Positions 43,556-53,412 of a stretch of DNA of 64,000 bases are shown one piece after another. The translations under genes and the position numbers were made by a program. The stretch's first letter is position 1. The number at the start of each line of letters is the position of its first letter. Origin of the DNA: Erysipelotrichales bacterium (GTDB lineage: Bacteria > Bacillota_I > Bacilli_A > Erysipelotrichales > Erysipelotrichaceae); assembly GCA_910576345.1 (NCBI GenBank), contig CAJTIT010000009.1, positions 25,984 to 89,983 on the forward strand. The letters are read 5' to 3'. Below the pieces are notes generated by a model. That model saw only the letters and a program-made list of their open reading frames with translations. It did no database searches and was not told where the DNA came from.

Positions 43556-45037
43556 TTATTGTGCAATCTGTTCCCCATGCATGACATCTTTGATTTTCAC
43601 AATAGCTGCCTCCACAGATTCCATATTTGGATACATCATATACGAATACGTTTGATTGGCAGGTGACCATACACCATTTTCCCCGGCGCCATCCACGGAT
43701 TGTTGCACGATGTTCCATCCACCGCCTTCATCCAGCTGTTTTTTTACCAATGACATCATTTCATCTGCGTCCATATTTGTCTGAAACGTATCGCCCACTG
43801 CACTCATAATAGAGCTATATCCCGTAACGATCGCTGGCGACGTTGCTTTATCAATAATGGCAGACAACACAATCATCTGATTCCTTCCGCGTTGACGATC
43901 GCCTGCCGCATATGCATGACGCTCTCTTGCGAACTTCAAAGCGGTAGAACCATCCATATGAACATCGCCTGCCGGAATAAATGATCCGTCCACACCGGAA
44001 TAAAAACCAACCTCATTGTAAACATCAATACCGCCAATCGCATCCACAATGCTTTCCAATGATGAAAAATTAACTCTTGCATAATAATTAATCGTCAAAC
44101 CGGTAAATTGTTCCATGGATGTTACGGTACAATCCACGCCAAATATTCCGGTATGTGTTAATTTATCTTTTTCATTTTTTTGACAAGTCTGCGAAATATA
44201 ATAATCTCTTGGTATGCTTGTCAACAACACCTGTCGCGTTTCCGGATTGATTGTCGCAATCATATTTACATCTGATCGTGATTTTGTCGCTATTGGTCCA
44301 TACGTATCAATACCCGAAATATAAACATTAAACGGATCCTTTGTCACATCTACTTTACTTCCGATATTGGTAGCTTTCTTTTTGATTTTGAATGTATAGA
44401 TAACTTTTGTGTCTTCATTAAAAGACGCATGTTCCTCATCTAACAAAGAGCGATATGCTTCATTGAGTATCATCGCATCGACTTCATCACCATATAAAGC
44501 ATCTGCCATTTTATTTAGATTTTCATATGATTTTGTTTGAATCTGTGTTTCCAATTCCTGATTGATATCGTTGATGGTTAAATCCGTATTTTCTTTGTCA
44601 ATGGTGTTTGCTACAGCGAACGAGCCATCTTTGATATCTTCTAATTCTTTTGCCGTATTTTCTTTTTTCACGATGACGGAAATCATTTCATATTCATCTG
44701 TATTGCTCATTTTGCTTAACGCATCTCTTGCCTGATACAAATATCGATTTCCTAGCGCAAGCACTATCGCAAAAACAACGATCAACCCCTGACCCAGTCG
44801 TTGATTTAACTTATTCACTTTTTTACCATACTGTAGCCACCACATTGCGAAATTCACAAGTATGAGCAACAACACAACGGGTACAAAATATTTTATTGGA
44901 AGGACGTTGACCATCCATATTTGATAAAGTAAATATATTGACAACAGAATCAGAATGGCAATCAACCAAAACGCTACCTGTTTGATTTGATGTTTCCACC
45001 AATTCAGAGGACTTTCTTTTTTATTTTGTTTCTTCAT
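43556..45037 (-). CDS. LytR-CpsA-Psr (LCP) family protein 1
   Basis: A 493-residue membrane protein. Two or three N-terminal hydrophobic segments (about 20-100) precede a region shaped like a truncated solute-binding domain (about 120-240, VKKENTAKELEDIKDGSFAV to VDAMILNEAYRSLL). The LCP catalytic domain follows: SRSDVNMIATINPETRQVLL, TSIPRDYYIS and KFARERHAYAAGDRQRGRNQ with the pyrophosphate-binding Arg/Asp residues. LCP enzymes attach teichoic-acid-like or polysaccharide polymers to peptidoglycan outside the cell. The start is set at MKKQNKK because AAGGAG lies correctly before it. Confidence 0.9.
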   Translation of the reverse strand: MKKQNKKESPLNWWKHQIKQVAFWLIAILILLSIYLLYQIWMVNVLPIKYFVPVVLLLILVNFAMWWLQYGKKVNKLNQRLGQGLIVVFAIVLALGNRYLYQARDALSKMSNTDEYEMISVIVKKENTAKELEDIKDGSFAVANTIDKENTDLTINDINQELETQIQTKSYENLNKMADALYGDEVDAMILNEAYRSLLDEEHASFNEDTKVIYTFKIKKKATNIGSKVDVTKDPFNVYISGIDTYGPIATKSRSDVNMIATINPETRQVLLTSIPRDYYISQTCQKNEKDKLTHTGIFGVDCTVTSMEQFTGLTINYYARVNFSSLESIVDAIGGIDVYNEVGFYSGVDGSFIPAGDVHMDGSTALKFARERHAYAAGDRQRGRNQMIVLSAIIDKATSPAIVTGYSSIMSAVGDTFQTNMDADEMMSLVKKQLDEGGGWNIVQQSVDGAGENGVWSPANQTYSYMMYPNMESVEAAIVKIKDVMHGEQIAQ

Positions 45038-45233
45038 ATCTTCGCTCCTTATCATAGGACATTGTATTGTCTGATTAAAATATCATTACTATTATACTCC
45101 GATTTGGTATCAAATTCTATAAAGCGAAATGAAAGTACGTGATTTCACATGCTTTCCCATATTGTCACATTCTTATGAAAGAGTACATTCTTGTCTGTTA
45201 TCTTATTTTCATCCATAAATTTCTTTTTCATAG

Positions 45234-45263
45234 TTGACGTACTCTGAAAGGTTAGCGTAAGAT
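45234..45263 (+). promoter_or_regulatory. Promoter of the second MATE gene
   Basis: TTGACG (45234-45239), an 18-bp spacer and TAAGAT (45258-45263), about 28 bp before the start codon. Confidence 0.6.
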
Positions 45264-45291
45264 ATTGTCATAAAAAGGTTGTGATGCATAC

Positions 45292-46644
45292 ATGCAAGCC
45301 CAAACATCCGGCAATTTGATGAGCGAAGGCGTTATTTGGAAAAAAATCATCTGGTTTGCGATGCCAATTTTTCTAGGAAATTTATTTCAACAGCTATATA
45401 ATACGGCAGATTCTCTCATTGTAGGTAATTTTCTTGGCAGTCATGCACTGGCCGCTGTGAGTTCTTCCGGAAATCTCATATTCTTAATGATTGGTTTTTT
45501 TAACGGTATCGCGATGGGAGCCGGTGTTCTGATTGCGCAATGTTTCGGCGCGAAACGATATGAAACCATGCAGAAAGCCATACATACAACCGTTGCGCTC
45601 GGTCTTATTTCCGGTATCGTTTTGACAATTCTCGGCGTTTGCCTTGCCCCGACGATCTTAACGTGGATGGATACACCAACAAATGTCATGGCGCAATCCG
45701 TTACTTATTTTCAGATTTATTTCATGGGATCCCTTGGCCTTGTCATGTACAATATTTTTGTTGGCATTCTGCAGGCAGTGGGAGACAGTAAACATCCCTT
45801 GCACTATCTGATTATATCCTCGATTATCAATATCGTTTTGGATATCGTATTCATCGTATTTTTTCACATGGGTGTTGGTTCTGCCGCATTTGCGACCATT
45901 CTGTCTCAATTTGTGAGCGCATATCTATGTTGCAGAAGATTGATGAAAACAACCGACGTTTATCAGTTAAAAATCAAAGAAGTGCGTTTTCATAAAGAAA
46001 TGATTGCTCAAATCATTCGCTATGGTTTACCTAGTGGTATTCAGAATTCCATCATTTCCATTGCCAATGTAGTGGTACAATCCAATATCAATGGTTTTGG
46101 AGAAATGGCCATGGCAGGATGTGGTGCTTATTCAAAAATTGAAGGCTTTGCGTTTTTGCCTATTACCAGCTTCACAATGGCCTTGACCACATTTGTTGGA
46201 CAAAATATGGGTGCCAAACAAATAGAACGGACAAAAAAAGGCGCAGCTTTCGGCATGATTTGTTCCATGTGTCTGGCAGAATGTATCGGATTGATTACAT
46301 TTCTAACTGCGCCATTCTTAATTGCATTATTTAATGATGATCCGCAAGTCATTATGTATGGTACGCAAAGAGCACAAACTTCTGCACTTTTCTTTTTTTT
46401 ACTGGCTTATTCTCACAGTATTTCTGCCATTTTGCGTGGTGCGGGAAAAGCCATGATTCCCATGCTGGTCATGCTTGTCTGTTGGTGTTTGATTCGCGTT
46501 AGTGTTTTGACAATTATGGTTTCTGCGACGCAGGATATTGCTGCAGTATATTGGATCTACCCAATCACTTGGTCACTCAGTTCACTTGTTTTCTTTCTTT
46601 ATTATCGTTATGGAAACTGGATGACCACTTCCATAATCTCTTAA
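45292..46644 (+). CDS. MATE family efflux transporter 2
   Basis: A 450-residue membrane protein of about twelve hydrophobic segments with the MATE opening IIWFAMPIFLGNLFQQLYNT and ADSLIVGNFLGSHALAAVSS, and the mirrored second half. It is only distantly similar to the MATE at 395-1735 and has no adjacent regulator. It exports organic cations or metabolites using ion gradients; the substrate is unknown. Converges with the methyltransferase gene that follows. Confidence 0.88.
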   Translation: MQAQTSGNLMSEGVIWKKIIWFAMPIFLGNLFQQLYNTADSLIVGNFLGSHALAAVSSSGNLIFLMIGFFNGIAMGAGVLIAQCFGAKRYETMQKAIHTTVALGLISGIVLTILGVCLAPTILTWMDTPTNVMAQSVTYFQIYFMGSLGLVMYNIFVGILQAVGDSKHPLHYLIISSIINIVLDIVFIVFFHMGVGSAAFATILSQFVSAYLCCRRLMKTTDVYQLKIKEVRFHKEMIAQIIRYGLPSGIQNSIISIANVVVQSNINGFGEMAMAGCGAYSKIEGFAFLPITSFTMALTTFVGQNMGAKQIERTKKGAAFGMICSMCLAECIGLITFLTAPFLIALFNDDPQVIMYGTQRAQTSALFFFLLAYSHSISAILRGAGKAMIPMLVMLVCWCLIRVSVLTIMVSATQDIAAVYWIYPITWSLSSLVFFLYYRYGNWMTTSIIS

Positions 46645-46693
46645 TAGATATGAAACAGCAGATGTTTGGCACAATCGTTCCAATCCAAGATTA

Positions 46694-47581
46694 TTAAATC
46701 CCATCATTCCTATTTGATATCCATCTTCCATAGATTCCACAAGGAAGGTTCATATGGGTATGGGTAATGGGCAACATATTCTCACCGGATTCAATAAAAC
46801 CATCAGGAAAACGTTGAAGCATTGTTTTTTGTAAAAGGTTTTGTAAAACCGATGCCGGAAAACCGGTCGTATACGAATTCACTAAAAATAACAGTGGATC
46901 TTCCTCTAAGATTTCCATACAGGAAAGAATCAGCGTCTGCAACTGATCTTCTATCTTCCATACTTCTCCGCCAGGTCCCCTTCCATAACTTGGCGGATCC
47001 ATGATAATCACATGATACGTTCGTCCTCTTCTTTTTTCTCTTGCGACAAATTTCATCACATCATCTACGATAAAACGAATTTTTTTATGTTCCAACTGCG
47101 ACAACATCATATTCTCTTTTGCCCAATTTACCATACCTTTGCTGGCGTCCACATGGACGACTTCACTCGCTCCTGCGGCGGCACATGCCATCGTGGCACC
47201 ACCGGTATATGCAAATAAATTCAAAACACGAATTTCTTTTTTTTGTCGCTGTATCAACTGCTGCATCACATCCCAATTCGCAGCCTGTTCCGGAAACAAG
47301 CCCGTATGTTTAAAACCGGTTGGAGATACTTTAAAATGCAGGTTTTTATAAGAGATCACCCAATGATCATGAATCTTCTTTTTAAACTCCCAGTTTCCTC
47401 CTCCGCTTTTTGAACGATGATAATGTGCATGCGGTTCCTTCCACAAAACATGATCACTCATTGACCAAATGGCCAAAGGATCCGGTCGGCGTAGAATCAC
47501 ATCGTTCCATCGCTCCAACTTTTCTCCATTGCCAGCATCGATACATTCATAATCCTTCCATTGATCGGCAATTTGATTCAT
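46694..47581 (-). CDS. Class I SAM-dependent RNA methyltransferase (RlmI/RlmL-like domain)
   Basis: A 295-residue protein whose methyltransferase domain has NLFAYTGGATMACAAAGASE for SAM binding, HVDASKGMVNWAKEN, and IIMDPPSYGRGPGG as the DPPSYG catalytic motif. It lacks the N-terminal PUA domain of RlmI and instead begins with a beta-rich segment (AIWSMSDHVLWKEPHAHYHR). Target is probably a base in 23S rRNA, by family analogy only. The ATG at 47581 is used because of SD AGGAGGT. Confidence 0.85.
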   Translation of the reverse strand: MNQIADQWKDYECIDAGNGEKLERWNDVILRRPDPLAIWSMSDHVLWKEPHAHYHRSKSGGGNWEFKKKIHDHWVISYKNLHFKVSPTGFKHTGLFPEQAANWDVMQQLIQRQKKEIRVLNLFAYTGGATMACAAAGASEVVHVDASKGMVNWAKENMMLSQLEHKKIRFIVDDVMKFVAREKRRGRTYHVIIMDPPSYGRGPGGEVWKIEDQLQTLILSCMEILEEDPLLFLVNSYTTGFPASVLQNLLQKTMLQRFPDGFIESGENMLPITHTHMNLPCGIYGRWISNRNDGI

Positions 47582-47731
47582 AAGCATACCTCCTGGTTCA
47601 TAAAGAAACAAATGTTTTATTTACATTCCATAGTATAACACGATTTCACATAGTTTTCCTATCTCTCGACAACAAATTATGATGATTTTGTGATACAATA
47701 AAAGACAGCAGTTAGAAAGGAAGAAAATGGA

Positions 47732-48904
47732 ATGGTTAATAAATTGTTAGATAATTGTTTTACGACAGAATATAGTACTGTTATAACCGATATAGAAGAA
47801 GAACAAGGCGATTATTGGCATGCCTGTAAAGAAACCATTTATTTCATGAGCAAAGGCGGCATGGCATCTGATATTGGCGTCATTAACGGTTTGCCAATCA
47901 AAAATGCACGTATCAAGGACGGCAAACAATGGCATTTGTTGGAACAAAAAATAGAAGTCGGCGCCAATGTAGTGATGAGCATCAATTTACATGAACGCTT
48001 CCGCAAATGTCAGATCCATACGGCACAGCATTTAATCAGTGCACTGCTGCACAATGTCTATCAAGTAGAAACCATTTCCCATCATGTAAGTGATGATGAA
48101 AACGTAATTGAATTCAATTTCGACCATTTCAATGATAAAATGGCAAAAGAGCTTATGGTTTTGTGCAATGGTTTAATACGAGATGATTTGGAAGTCAGCA
48201 TTTTGTATCCAACAAAAGCTGAAGCTGCTAAATTCGTAAACGAAAAGAAACTGAATCACGACGAGATACGCGTCGTGAGAATTGGCAACATCGACTATAA
48301 TTTGTGCGGCTGCATGCATGTGCCAAGTCTTCGCTATATTCAAATGATTTACATCATTGGTTTCTTCAAAACCACCAGAGGTTATAAAATACGTTATGCC
48401 TGCGGTGATCAGCTACTCAACAGCATCGATCAACGCTATAAAACATTGGATGAAGCCAGCAACATCTTGGCAACGTCTCATCTATATGTAAATACCGGCA
48501 TCAACAAAATCATCAATGCCAATAAAGAATTGGCAAAACAACTGCAAGATTCAAAACATCGCTATATTCTACTTTGTGCAGATCAATTATCAAAACGAGA
48601 AGATGCAATCATCAAAGAAAAATTCCATGACCTGGATAAAAAATCACTGGTTTCTCTGGCTCAGCGGATTTCCATTTTCTATGAACATCCTTGTATTTTG
48701 TTCACAATCTTAGATGATTCTTGTCACTTGGTCATCGCCGCGCCAAAACGCTTCGGCATGAACTGTAAATCCGTTTTCACTACCATCGCAAATCAATTTC
48801 AATTAAAAGGCGGTGGTAATGAAACCTTAGCACAAGGCGGCGGTATCTATACAAAAGAATTGGCAGATTATATCAACAACATACAATTAATGGATACATT
48901 ATAA
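47732..48904 (+). CDS. AlaX-type alanyl-tRNA editing protein with DHHA1 domain
   Basis: A 390-residue stand-alone editing protein. The AlaRS-like editing domain holds zinc ligands in CQIHTAQHLISALL (HxxxH) and CGCMHV (CxxxH). A helical linker leads to a DHHA1 domain ending GGGNETLAQGGG. It hydrolyses Ser- or Gly-tRNA(Ala) made in error. The long form with DHHA1 corresponds to AlaX-L. It starts a plus-strand run with the lipoprotein gene 26 bp downstream. Confidence 0.88.
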   Translation: MVNKLLDNCFTTEYSTVITDIEEEQGDYWHACKETIYFMSKGGMASDIGVINGLPIKNARIKDGKQWHLLEQKIEVGANVVMSINLHERFRKCQIHTAQHLISALLHNVYQVETISHHVSDDENVIEFNFDHFNDKMAKELMVLCNGLIRDDLEVSILYPTKAEAAKFVNEKKLNHDEIRVVRIGNIDYNLCGCMHVPSLRYIQMIYIIGFFKTTRGYKIRYACGDQLLNSIDQRYKTLDEASNILATSHLYVNTGINKIINANKELAKQLQDSKHRYILLCADQLSKREDAIIKEKFHDLDKKSLVSLAQRISIFYEHPCILFTILDDSCHLVIAAPKRFGMNCKSVFTTIANQFQLKGGGNETLAQGGGIYTKELADYINNIQLMDTL

Positions 48905-48930
48905 AATACTATTTCCATCGGAGGTACAAT

Positions 48931-49536
48931 ATGAAACATTTCACAAAATTATGTTTACTTGGTCTTTGCATGTGTTCCCTTTTGACGCTGTATGGATGTG
49001 GTTCAAAACAGAAGGAAACAAAAGAAACATATACTTTACAGACCAACAGTGTTTATGAAGCGCCAACGCATCCAACACAAGAACAAATCAGAGAATATAA
49101 TGAATTAAGCAATGCCATTCAAAACAATGCGGATTCAAAAAAAATGGCAGAACTGGTCGCTGTTAATTTTGCATATGAATTTTTCACTTTAAAAGAAAAG
49201 ACTGGAAAAGAAGATGTTGGCGGTTTGACATTCATCCCAAAAGAAAAGCAAGAAGAATTCAAAGATTATGCGGTGTATAAGTATTATAACAATTATCAAG
49301 CTGTACTCTCTCAATACAGTAAAGATGATTTGCCAAGTGTCATATTGCATGAAGTGAATCAAGTTACACCATCTTCCCTCATGTATAATCAAGCAACTTA
49401 TGATGGATTTATCGTTTCTTTAACGTTAAAATATGAAGAAAGCAAACTTCCATCGGATGGATTAAAAACAGTCATGAAGGTATCTGTGATTGAAATTGAC
49501 AACATTTCTTATGTAATCGCAGTGGAAGATCAATAA
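48931..49536 (+). CDS. Putative lipoprotein of unknown function
   Basis: A 201-residue protein with a lipoprotein signal peptide: basic start, hydrophobic core, and lipobox LYGC with the modified Cys at about residue 23. The mature part is charged, without recognisable domain, and includes a Thr/Lys-rich linker followed by an alpha/beta-looking region. Cotranscribed with the AlaX gene and followed by a good terminator. Surface-exposed; function unknown. Confidence 0.75.
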   Translation: MKHFTKLCLLGLCMCSLLTLYGCGSKQKETKETYTLQTNSVYEAPTHPTQEQIREYNELSNAIQNNADSKKMAELVAVNFAYEFFTLKEKTGKEDVGGLTFIPKEKQEEFKDYAVYKYYNNYQAVLSQYSKDDLPSVILHEVNQVTPSSLMYNQATYDGFIVSLTLKYEESKLPSDGLKTVMKVSVIEIDNISYVIAVEDQ

Positions 49537-49538
49537 GC

Positions 49539-49566
49539 AGGACTGAATGATGATCAGTCCTTTTTT
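49539..49566 (+). terminator. Terminator after the lipoprotein gene
   Basis: AGGACTGA and TCAGTCCT pair perfectly around a 7-nt loop, followed by six Ts. The SD of the next gene begins 3 bp later. Confidence 0.85.
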
Positions 49567-49581
49567 GAAAGGAGAATGCAA

Positions 49582-50811
49582 ATGACGATTGAAATCGTTT
49601 TAGAAGGTAAATTGACAGAGGAAAAGGATTTTGAGGGGTATTTAGAACTCATTCAGGACATATGTAAAGAGCGGAAATTGAAAATGGAATTTTATGATCG
49701 TTTGAGTTTCATTGATGTGTGTCCGGAAGGCTATATTCAAGTTTCCTATGAGAATCAATATCTCAGTATTAGTTCGCAAACGAATGTCGTTGGTGCAGGT
49801 TTTCATGCCTATGTATGTGAATTTTTGGATGTCTTGATTGAAAAAAGTCCGTTAGAGCTTCAAGTGAGCGATCCTACCGATTATTTTGCGCATCGTGATT
49901 TTGAACGACTGAAATACAAAATTTATTATCAATGGCTGTCTGATTTGAGCGCTTATATTCTGGATCAAAAAGATCAAGTTAAAGATCTATGCATTTCTTG
50001 GCAAGTAGATTATTATTTGCCTAAAGAGAAAAAGGGATATGTCATTACGCCAATGGGTTATATACCGGTAACATTGTTTGAACCACAGCATTTGGAAGAA
50101 TTGGCACAGACGTTCTTTATTTGGAATAATAAAGAAAAGAATGCCCTATTTTATAAAAACTGTGCTTTGAATTTGTTGTGGAAAGAGTGTTATTTTGAAT
50201 ATTCCAATATGGATGAAAAAACAATAGATACTGCTCATATGATTTTAGATTATTTAGAGATGGCTTTTGAGAAGGATGCTTCCATACCACTACCAATATT
50301 GGAATATTACGAACTTTGCGAAACGATGAATCGTGAAATAAAAATCACAAATCCTATAAGTATGATTTCCATTCCCCAGATTGGTTATCGCAGAGATATT
50401 ATTCAATATCAATTAGGCGCATGGAGTATTCCCGTTGACGGATGTGCAGAGAAAAGAGTCACTTCTGATAAAACTGCATTGGTTTTTATGGCGCCTTTTT
50501 GCCAGAATGATCAGACTTGGCATTGGATGTATAAAATTTCGACAATGACTTTTGAGGAAAGCATTGATCACTTTTTGCCTTTGATTACGAATGATGAGCA
50601 GCACGAAATCTTTGAATGTGAAGGCGTAAAAGGTGCAATTTCCATTACGAAAGAGGATGAATATCAGTTGATTCATGCGCAATACATTTGTAAAAATGAA
50701 ACTTTGTTTTTACATCTGTATGTTCGTTTGAATGAAACCATTGATCCATTGATGGATTTGATCAAACATGTACGTTATCGTTCTTTGAATTCCGATTTAA
50801 AAGCGAATTAG
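49582..50811 (+). CDS. Hypothetical protein, probably truncated by an in-frame TAG
   Basis: A 409-residue soluble protein (MTIEIVLEGKLTEEKDFEGY onward), rich in aromatic and acidic residues, without signal peptide, membrane segment or a motif I recognise. The second ATG is chosen because GGAG lies 7 nt before it; an ATG two codons earlier abuts the SD. The same frame continues as plausible protein beyond its TAG stop for another 107 codons, broken once more by TGA. The ancestral protein was therefore probably about 516 residues. There is little transcription insulation: a terminator lies directly upstream. Confidence 0.6.
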   Translation: MTIEIVLEGKLTEEKDFEGYLELIQDICKERKLKMEFYDRLSFIDVCPEGYIQVSYENQYLSISSQTNVVGAGFHAYVCEFLDVLIEKSPLELQVSDPTDYFAHRDFERLKYKIYYQWLSDLSAYILDQKDQVKDLCISWQVDYYLPKEKKGYVITPMGYIPVTLFEPQHLEELAQTFFIWNNKEKNALFYKNCALNLLWKECYFEYSNMDEKTIDTAHMILDYLEMAFEKDASIPLPILEYYELCETMNREIKITNPISMISIPQIGYRRDIIQYQLGAWSIPVDGCAEKRVTSDKTALVFMAPFCQNDQTWHWMYKISTMTFEESIDHFLPLITNDEQHEIFECEGVKGAISITKEDEYQLIHAQYICKNETLFLHLYVRLNETIDPLMDLIKHVRYRSLNSDLKAN

Positions 50812-51132
50812 GGTGTTTATACGACACTGCGATTGGATGAAGAATTAGAGCATTATACGGCAATGTCGTATGATTTGATATTTGCATGGGATGAAGAACC
50901 GGTTGATGAAAAGATTGGCGAACCATTATTATCTGCACCTTGATCTAATCATCAATTCATTCTTCCGTTTATACAAAACATGTATGGTGTAGTCAATGCC
51001 GACGAAGTAAAACGAAAGGAAAGATGTCTAATTATCTACATAAATCAATCCTTTGACGACATTCATGTTTTTACCCTTGAATTTACTGATGATAATTTTC
51101 AAAAGCCGCTTTATTTTTCCATTTACGGCTAA
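50812..51132 (+). pseudogene. In-frame continuation of the preceding hypothetical gene beyond TAG and TGA
   Basis: In the exact frame of the preceding gene the DNA reads GVYTTLRLDEELEHYTAMSY and DLIFAWDEEPVDEKIGEP, a TGA (50941-50943), then FILPFIQNMYGVVNADEVKR and LIIYINQSFDDIHVFTLEFT to a natural-looking TAA (51130-51132). The absence of further stops over 321 bp and the protein-like composition indicate former coding sequence. No separate SD exists. Confidence 0.6.
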
Positions 51133-51133
51133 T

Positions 51134-51163
51134 AAAAACAGGTTTTTGGAAAAACCTGTTTTT
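51134..51163. terminator. Bidirectional terminator between convergent genes
   Basis: A 14-bp perfect inverted repeat, AAAAACAGGTTTTT (51134-51147) and its complement (51150-51163). It sits immediately after the TAA of the decayed reading frame and before the end of the second LCP gene, serving both strands. Confidence 0.85.
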
Positions 51164-51176
51164 ACATTCATGGTTT

Positions 51177-53270
51177 TTATGATTGAGGATCGCTTGGTTT
51201 TGCGCTATCTTCTTGATCTGGATTTTCCGGAGGTACGGTTGGTGTTTCTGGCTGGCTTGGTGTTTCTTCCGGTTTTTCATTAGGCTTTTCTTCCGGTATT
51301 TCAGTGTTTGTCGGCGGAGCGCTTACATCCGGTGTTTCCGGTATTGTCGGCTGTTCCGGAATCGTTGTTGGTGTTTCTTCCGGCAATGGTTCATATGTAT
51401 TAGGATGTTGATAAGCGCTGGTATTGGAGCCTGCCCACATTACGTTTGGATTATCCGGTAATTCTTTTTCTTCTTTTTCTAATGCATCCAAATGGAATGA
51501 GAAAGAAGAAAACTGCATCTGATTTTTCATTTGTTGGTACATTTGATATACATTTTGTACATCCAATTTGTTTAACAACATTACATACAGGGATTGTCCG
51601 GGCATACTGGCGGTGACAAGGCTTGCATCCGCTCCATTTTCCAATACAATGGATTCAATTGTCCATGGCTTTAAATGATCCAGCTGTGCAGATACAAAAT
51701 TGGTGACTTGTTGCATCGGCATATCGGTACTAACGGTTTTGGATGCGATATTCAGTACCTGATTCATATTGATAACGCCTGCAGTGAATGTTAATTTATT
51801 TATCACACCTTTGATGACTTCCTGCTGGGCTTTTCCACGCATGACATCCGTATAGGATTTTCGATGACGTGCCAAAGCCAACGCTTGTTTTCCGTTTACT
51901 TTTTGTTTTCCTTCTTTTAAGCAAATCAAATCTTTTTGTGCAAATGATCGATTTTCATCTTGTTCACAGAATTCTATTGGAACATCCACTTCAATTTCTC
52001 CAATTGCATCTATAATATCAATAACAGAGAAGAAATTTAATTTTACATAGAAGTCTATTTCAACACCAAAGACTTCTTCAATTCCTTTCATTGAATTCTC
52101 CACGCCATTAAGACCTAGATGTGTTAATTTATCATTGGCATAATTCAATGCTGGATTAGGCACAAACGAATCCCTAGGTATGGAAAGCATTTCTATATGA
52201 TTGGCCAGCGGATTGACAAAAAGTACGATATTGACGTCACTTCTTGCGTCAATGGATGCATCATCGCCTTCATCTACTCCTGCGATATATACTGTAAATG
52301 GTTCATAGCGTATATCTTTTGTACTTGCACTTCGTGTGCTTTCTTTCTTTTTCTGATAGCTTTTGAGTATAAATATATCATCATTTATCGTTGGGAATGT
52401 ATCTTTTAACAACGTATTGAAATAATAGTTGGTAATGATCAGCCCATCAATTTCACCCTTCATCAGTTTTTGGTATAACCCTTCATAATCAATTTCTTCT
52501 ACATAGGTTACATTTGTAAGATCGCTTTCTTTTGCCAACTGTTCTTTCACATACATGCTGTTTTCTGCATCATTGGCTGTTTGAATTCCTATTTTTTTAC
52601 CACTGAGATCTTTTAGAAATTTAGCCCCGCCATCTTTTTTTGTGATGAGGGAAACATTGATGGTCGTAGCCGTTTCGGGTTGCGTAATGGATTCAAGCGC
52701 CGTTTGAAAGCTATTGACAACAAGACCGGCATAACCGGTAACCATACATAACAGAATGACGAATATTCTTCGTATCCAAATTCCCCAATTTGGCAGTTTA
52801 CGTATAAATAACAGAAGTATAAAAATAATATTCATAATGATGAGTAATGCCGCAATTTTCCACATCCAGTCAAATGAGAAAAATGAAAGCTTGTAAACAC
52901 GGTAATATAAAAATGCAGAACATAACAACATTAGAAAAGAAAGTGTATAATCAATATTTTTTTTGTATAAAAACAATCGTTCTTTTTGTGTTTTTTGTTT
53001 TTTTGTGGAAACGGAAACAGCCGGTGTCTGTAATGGTTCTGTAGGTTGCGTTTGTGTTTTTAACACCGTGTCTTGTTTTACTGTTTCTTCATCATGAGCC
53101 TGCGTTTCTTGTATTTTTTTATTTTCTTCTTTTTCTGTTGTCGTCATTTCCTGATTTGATATTTCTTGATTATTTGTTTGTTCTATTTTTTTATCGTCAT
53201 GTATTACTTGATCAAGTGATGATTCAGTAGTGCTTTGATTGTTGATATTTTCATTGTTTTTATCCGTCAT
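51177..53270 (-). CDS. LytR-CpsA-Psr (LCP) family protein 2, with long Pro/Glu-rich tail
   Basis: A 697-residue protein. A highly charged cytoplasmic N-terminus (about 1-90) leads into several hydrophobic segments (about 105-190). A solute-binding-protein-like segment follows (about 205-310; LSGKKIGIQTANDAENSMYV and GEIDGLIITNYYFNTLL). Then the LCP domain has SIPRDSFVPNP and LARHRKSYTDVMRGKAQQEV, where the usual GD..R.. pattern is altered. The last 85 residues are a Pro/Glu/Thr-rich wall-spanning type tail. It probably ligates cell-wall polymers. It shares the unusual insert with LCP protein 1. Confidence 0.88.
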   Translation of the reverse strand: MTDKNNENINNQSTTESSLDQVIHDDKKIEQTNNQEISNQEMTTTEKEENKKIQETQAHDEETVKQDTVLKTQTQPTEPLQTPAVSVSTKKQKTQKERLFLYKKNIDYTLSFLMLLCSAFLYYRVYKLSFFSFDWMWKIAALLIIMNIIFILLLFIRKLPNWGIWIRRIFVILLCMVTGYAGLVVNSFQTALESITQPETATTINVSLITKKDGGAKFLKDLSGKKIGIQTANDAENSMYVKEQLAKESDLTNVTYVEEIDYEGLYQKLMKGEIDGLIITNYYFNTLLKDTFPTINDDIFILKSYQKKKESTRSASTKDIRYEPFTVYIAGVDEGDDASIDARSDVNIVLFVNPLANHIEMLSIPRDSFVPNPALNYANDKLTHLGLNGVENSMKGIEEVFGVEIDFYVKLNFFSVIDIIDAIGEIEVDVPIEFCEQDENRSFAQKDLICLKEGKQKVNGKQALALARHRKSYTDVMRGKAQQEVIKGVINKLTFTAGVINMNQVLNIASKTVSTDMPMQQVTNFVSAQLDHLKPWTIESIVLENGADASLVTASMPGQSLYVMLLNKLDVQNVYQMYQQMKNQMQFSSFSFHLDALEKEEKELPDNPNVMWAGSNTSAYQHPNTYEPLPEETPTTIPEQPTIPETPDVSAPPTNTEIPEEKPNEKPEETPSQPETPTVPPENPDQEDSAKPSDPQS

Positions 53271-53286
53271 ATTATCACCTGATAAT

Positions 53287-53316
53287 ATTATACATTACTG
53301 TAAGGAATTGCGTAAA
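53287..53316 (-). promoter_or_regulatory. Promoter of the second LCP gene
   Basis: Minus-strand TTTACG (53311-53316), an 18-bp spacer and TATAAT (53287-53292), about 15 bp before the SD/start region. Confidence 0.55.
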
Positions 53317-53412
53317 CATAAATTAAAAAATCACATAAATTTCACATAAGAAACTTGTTTTTCTTACCGGTTTGTCCTCATTTTCATCATCTAAATCACT
53401 GCACATCGGTTT

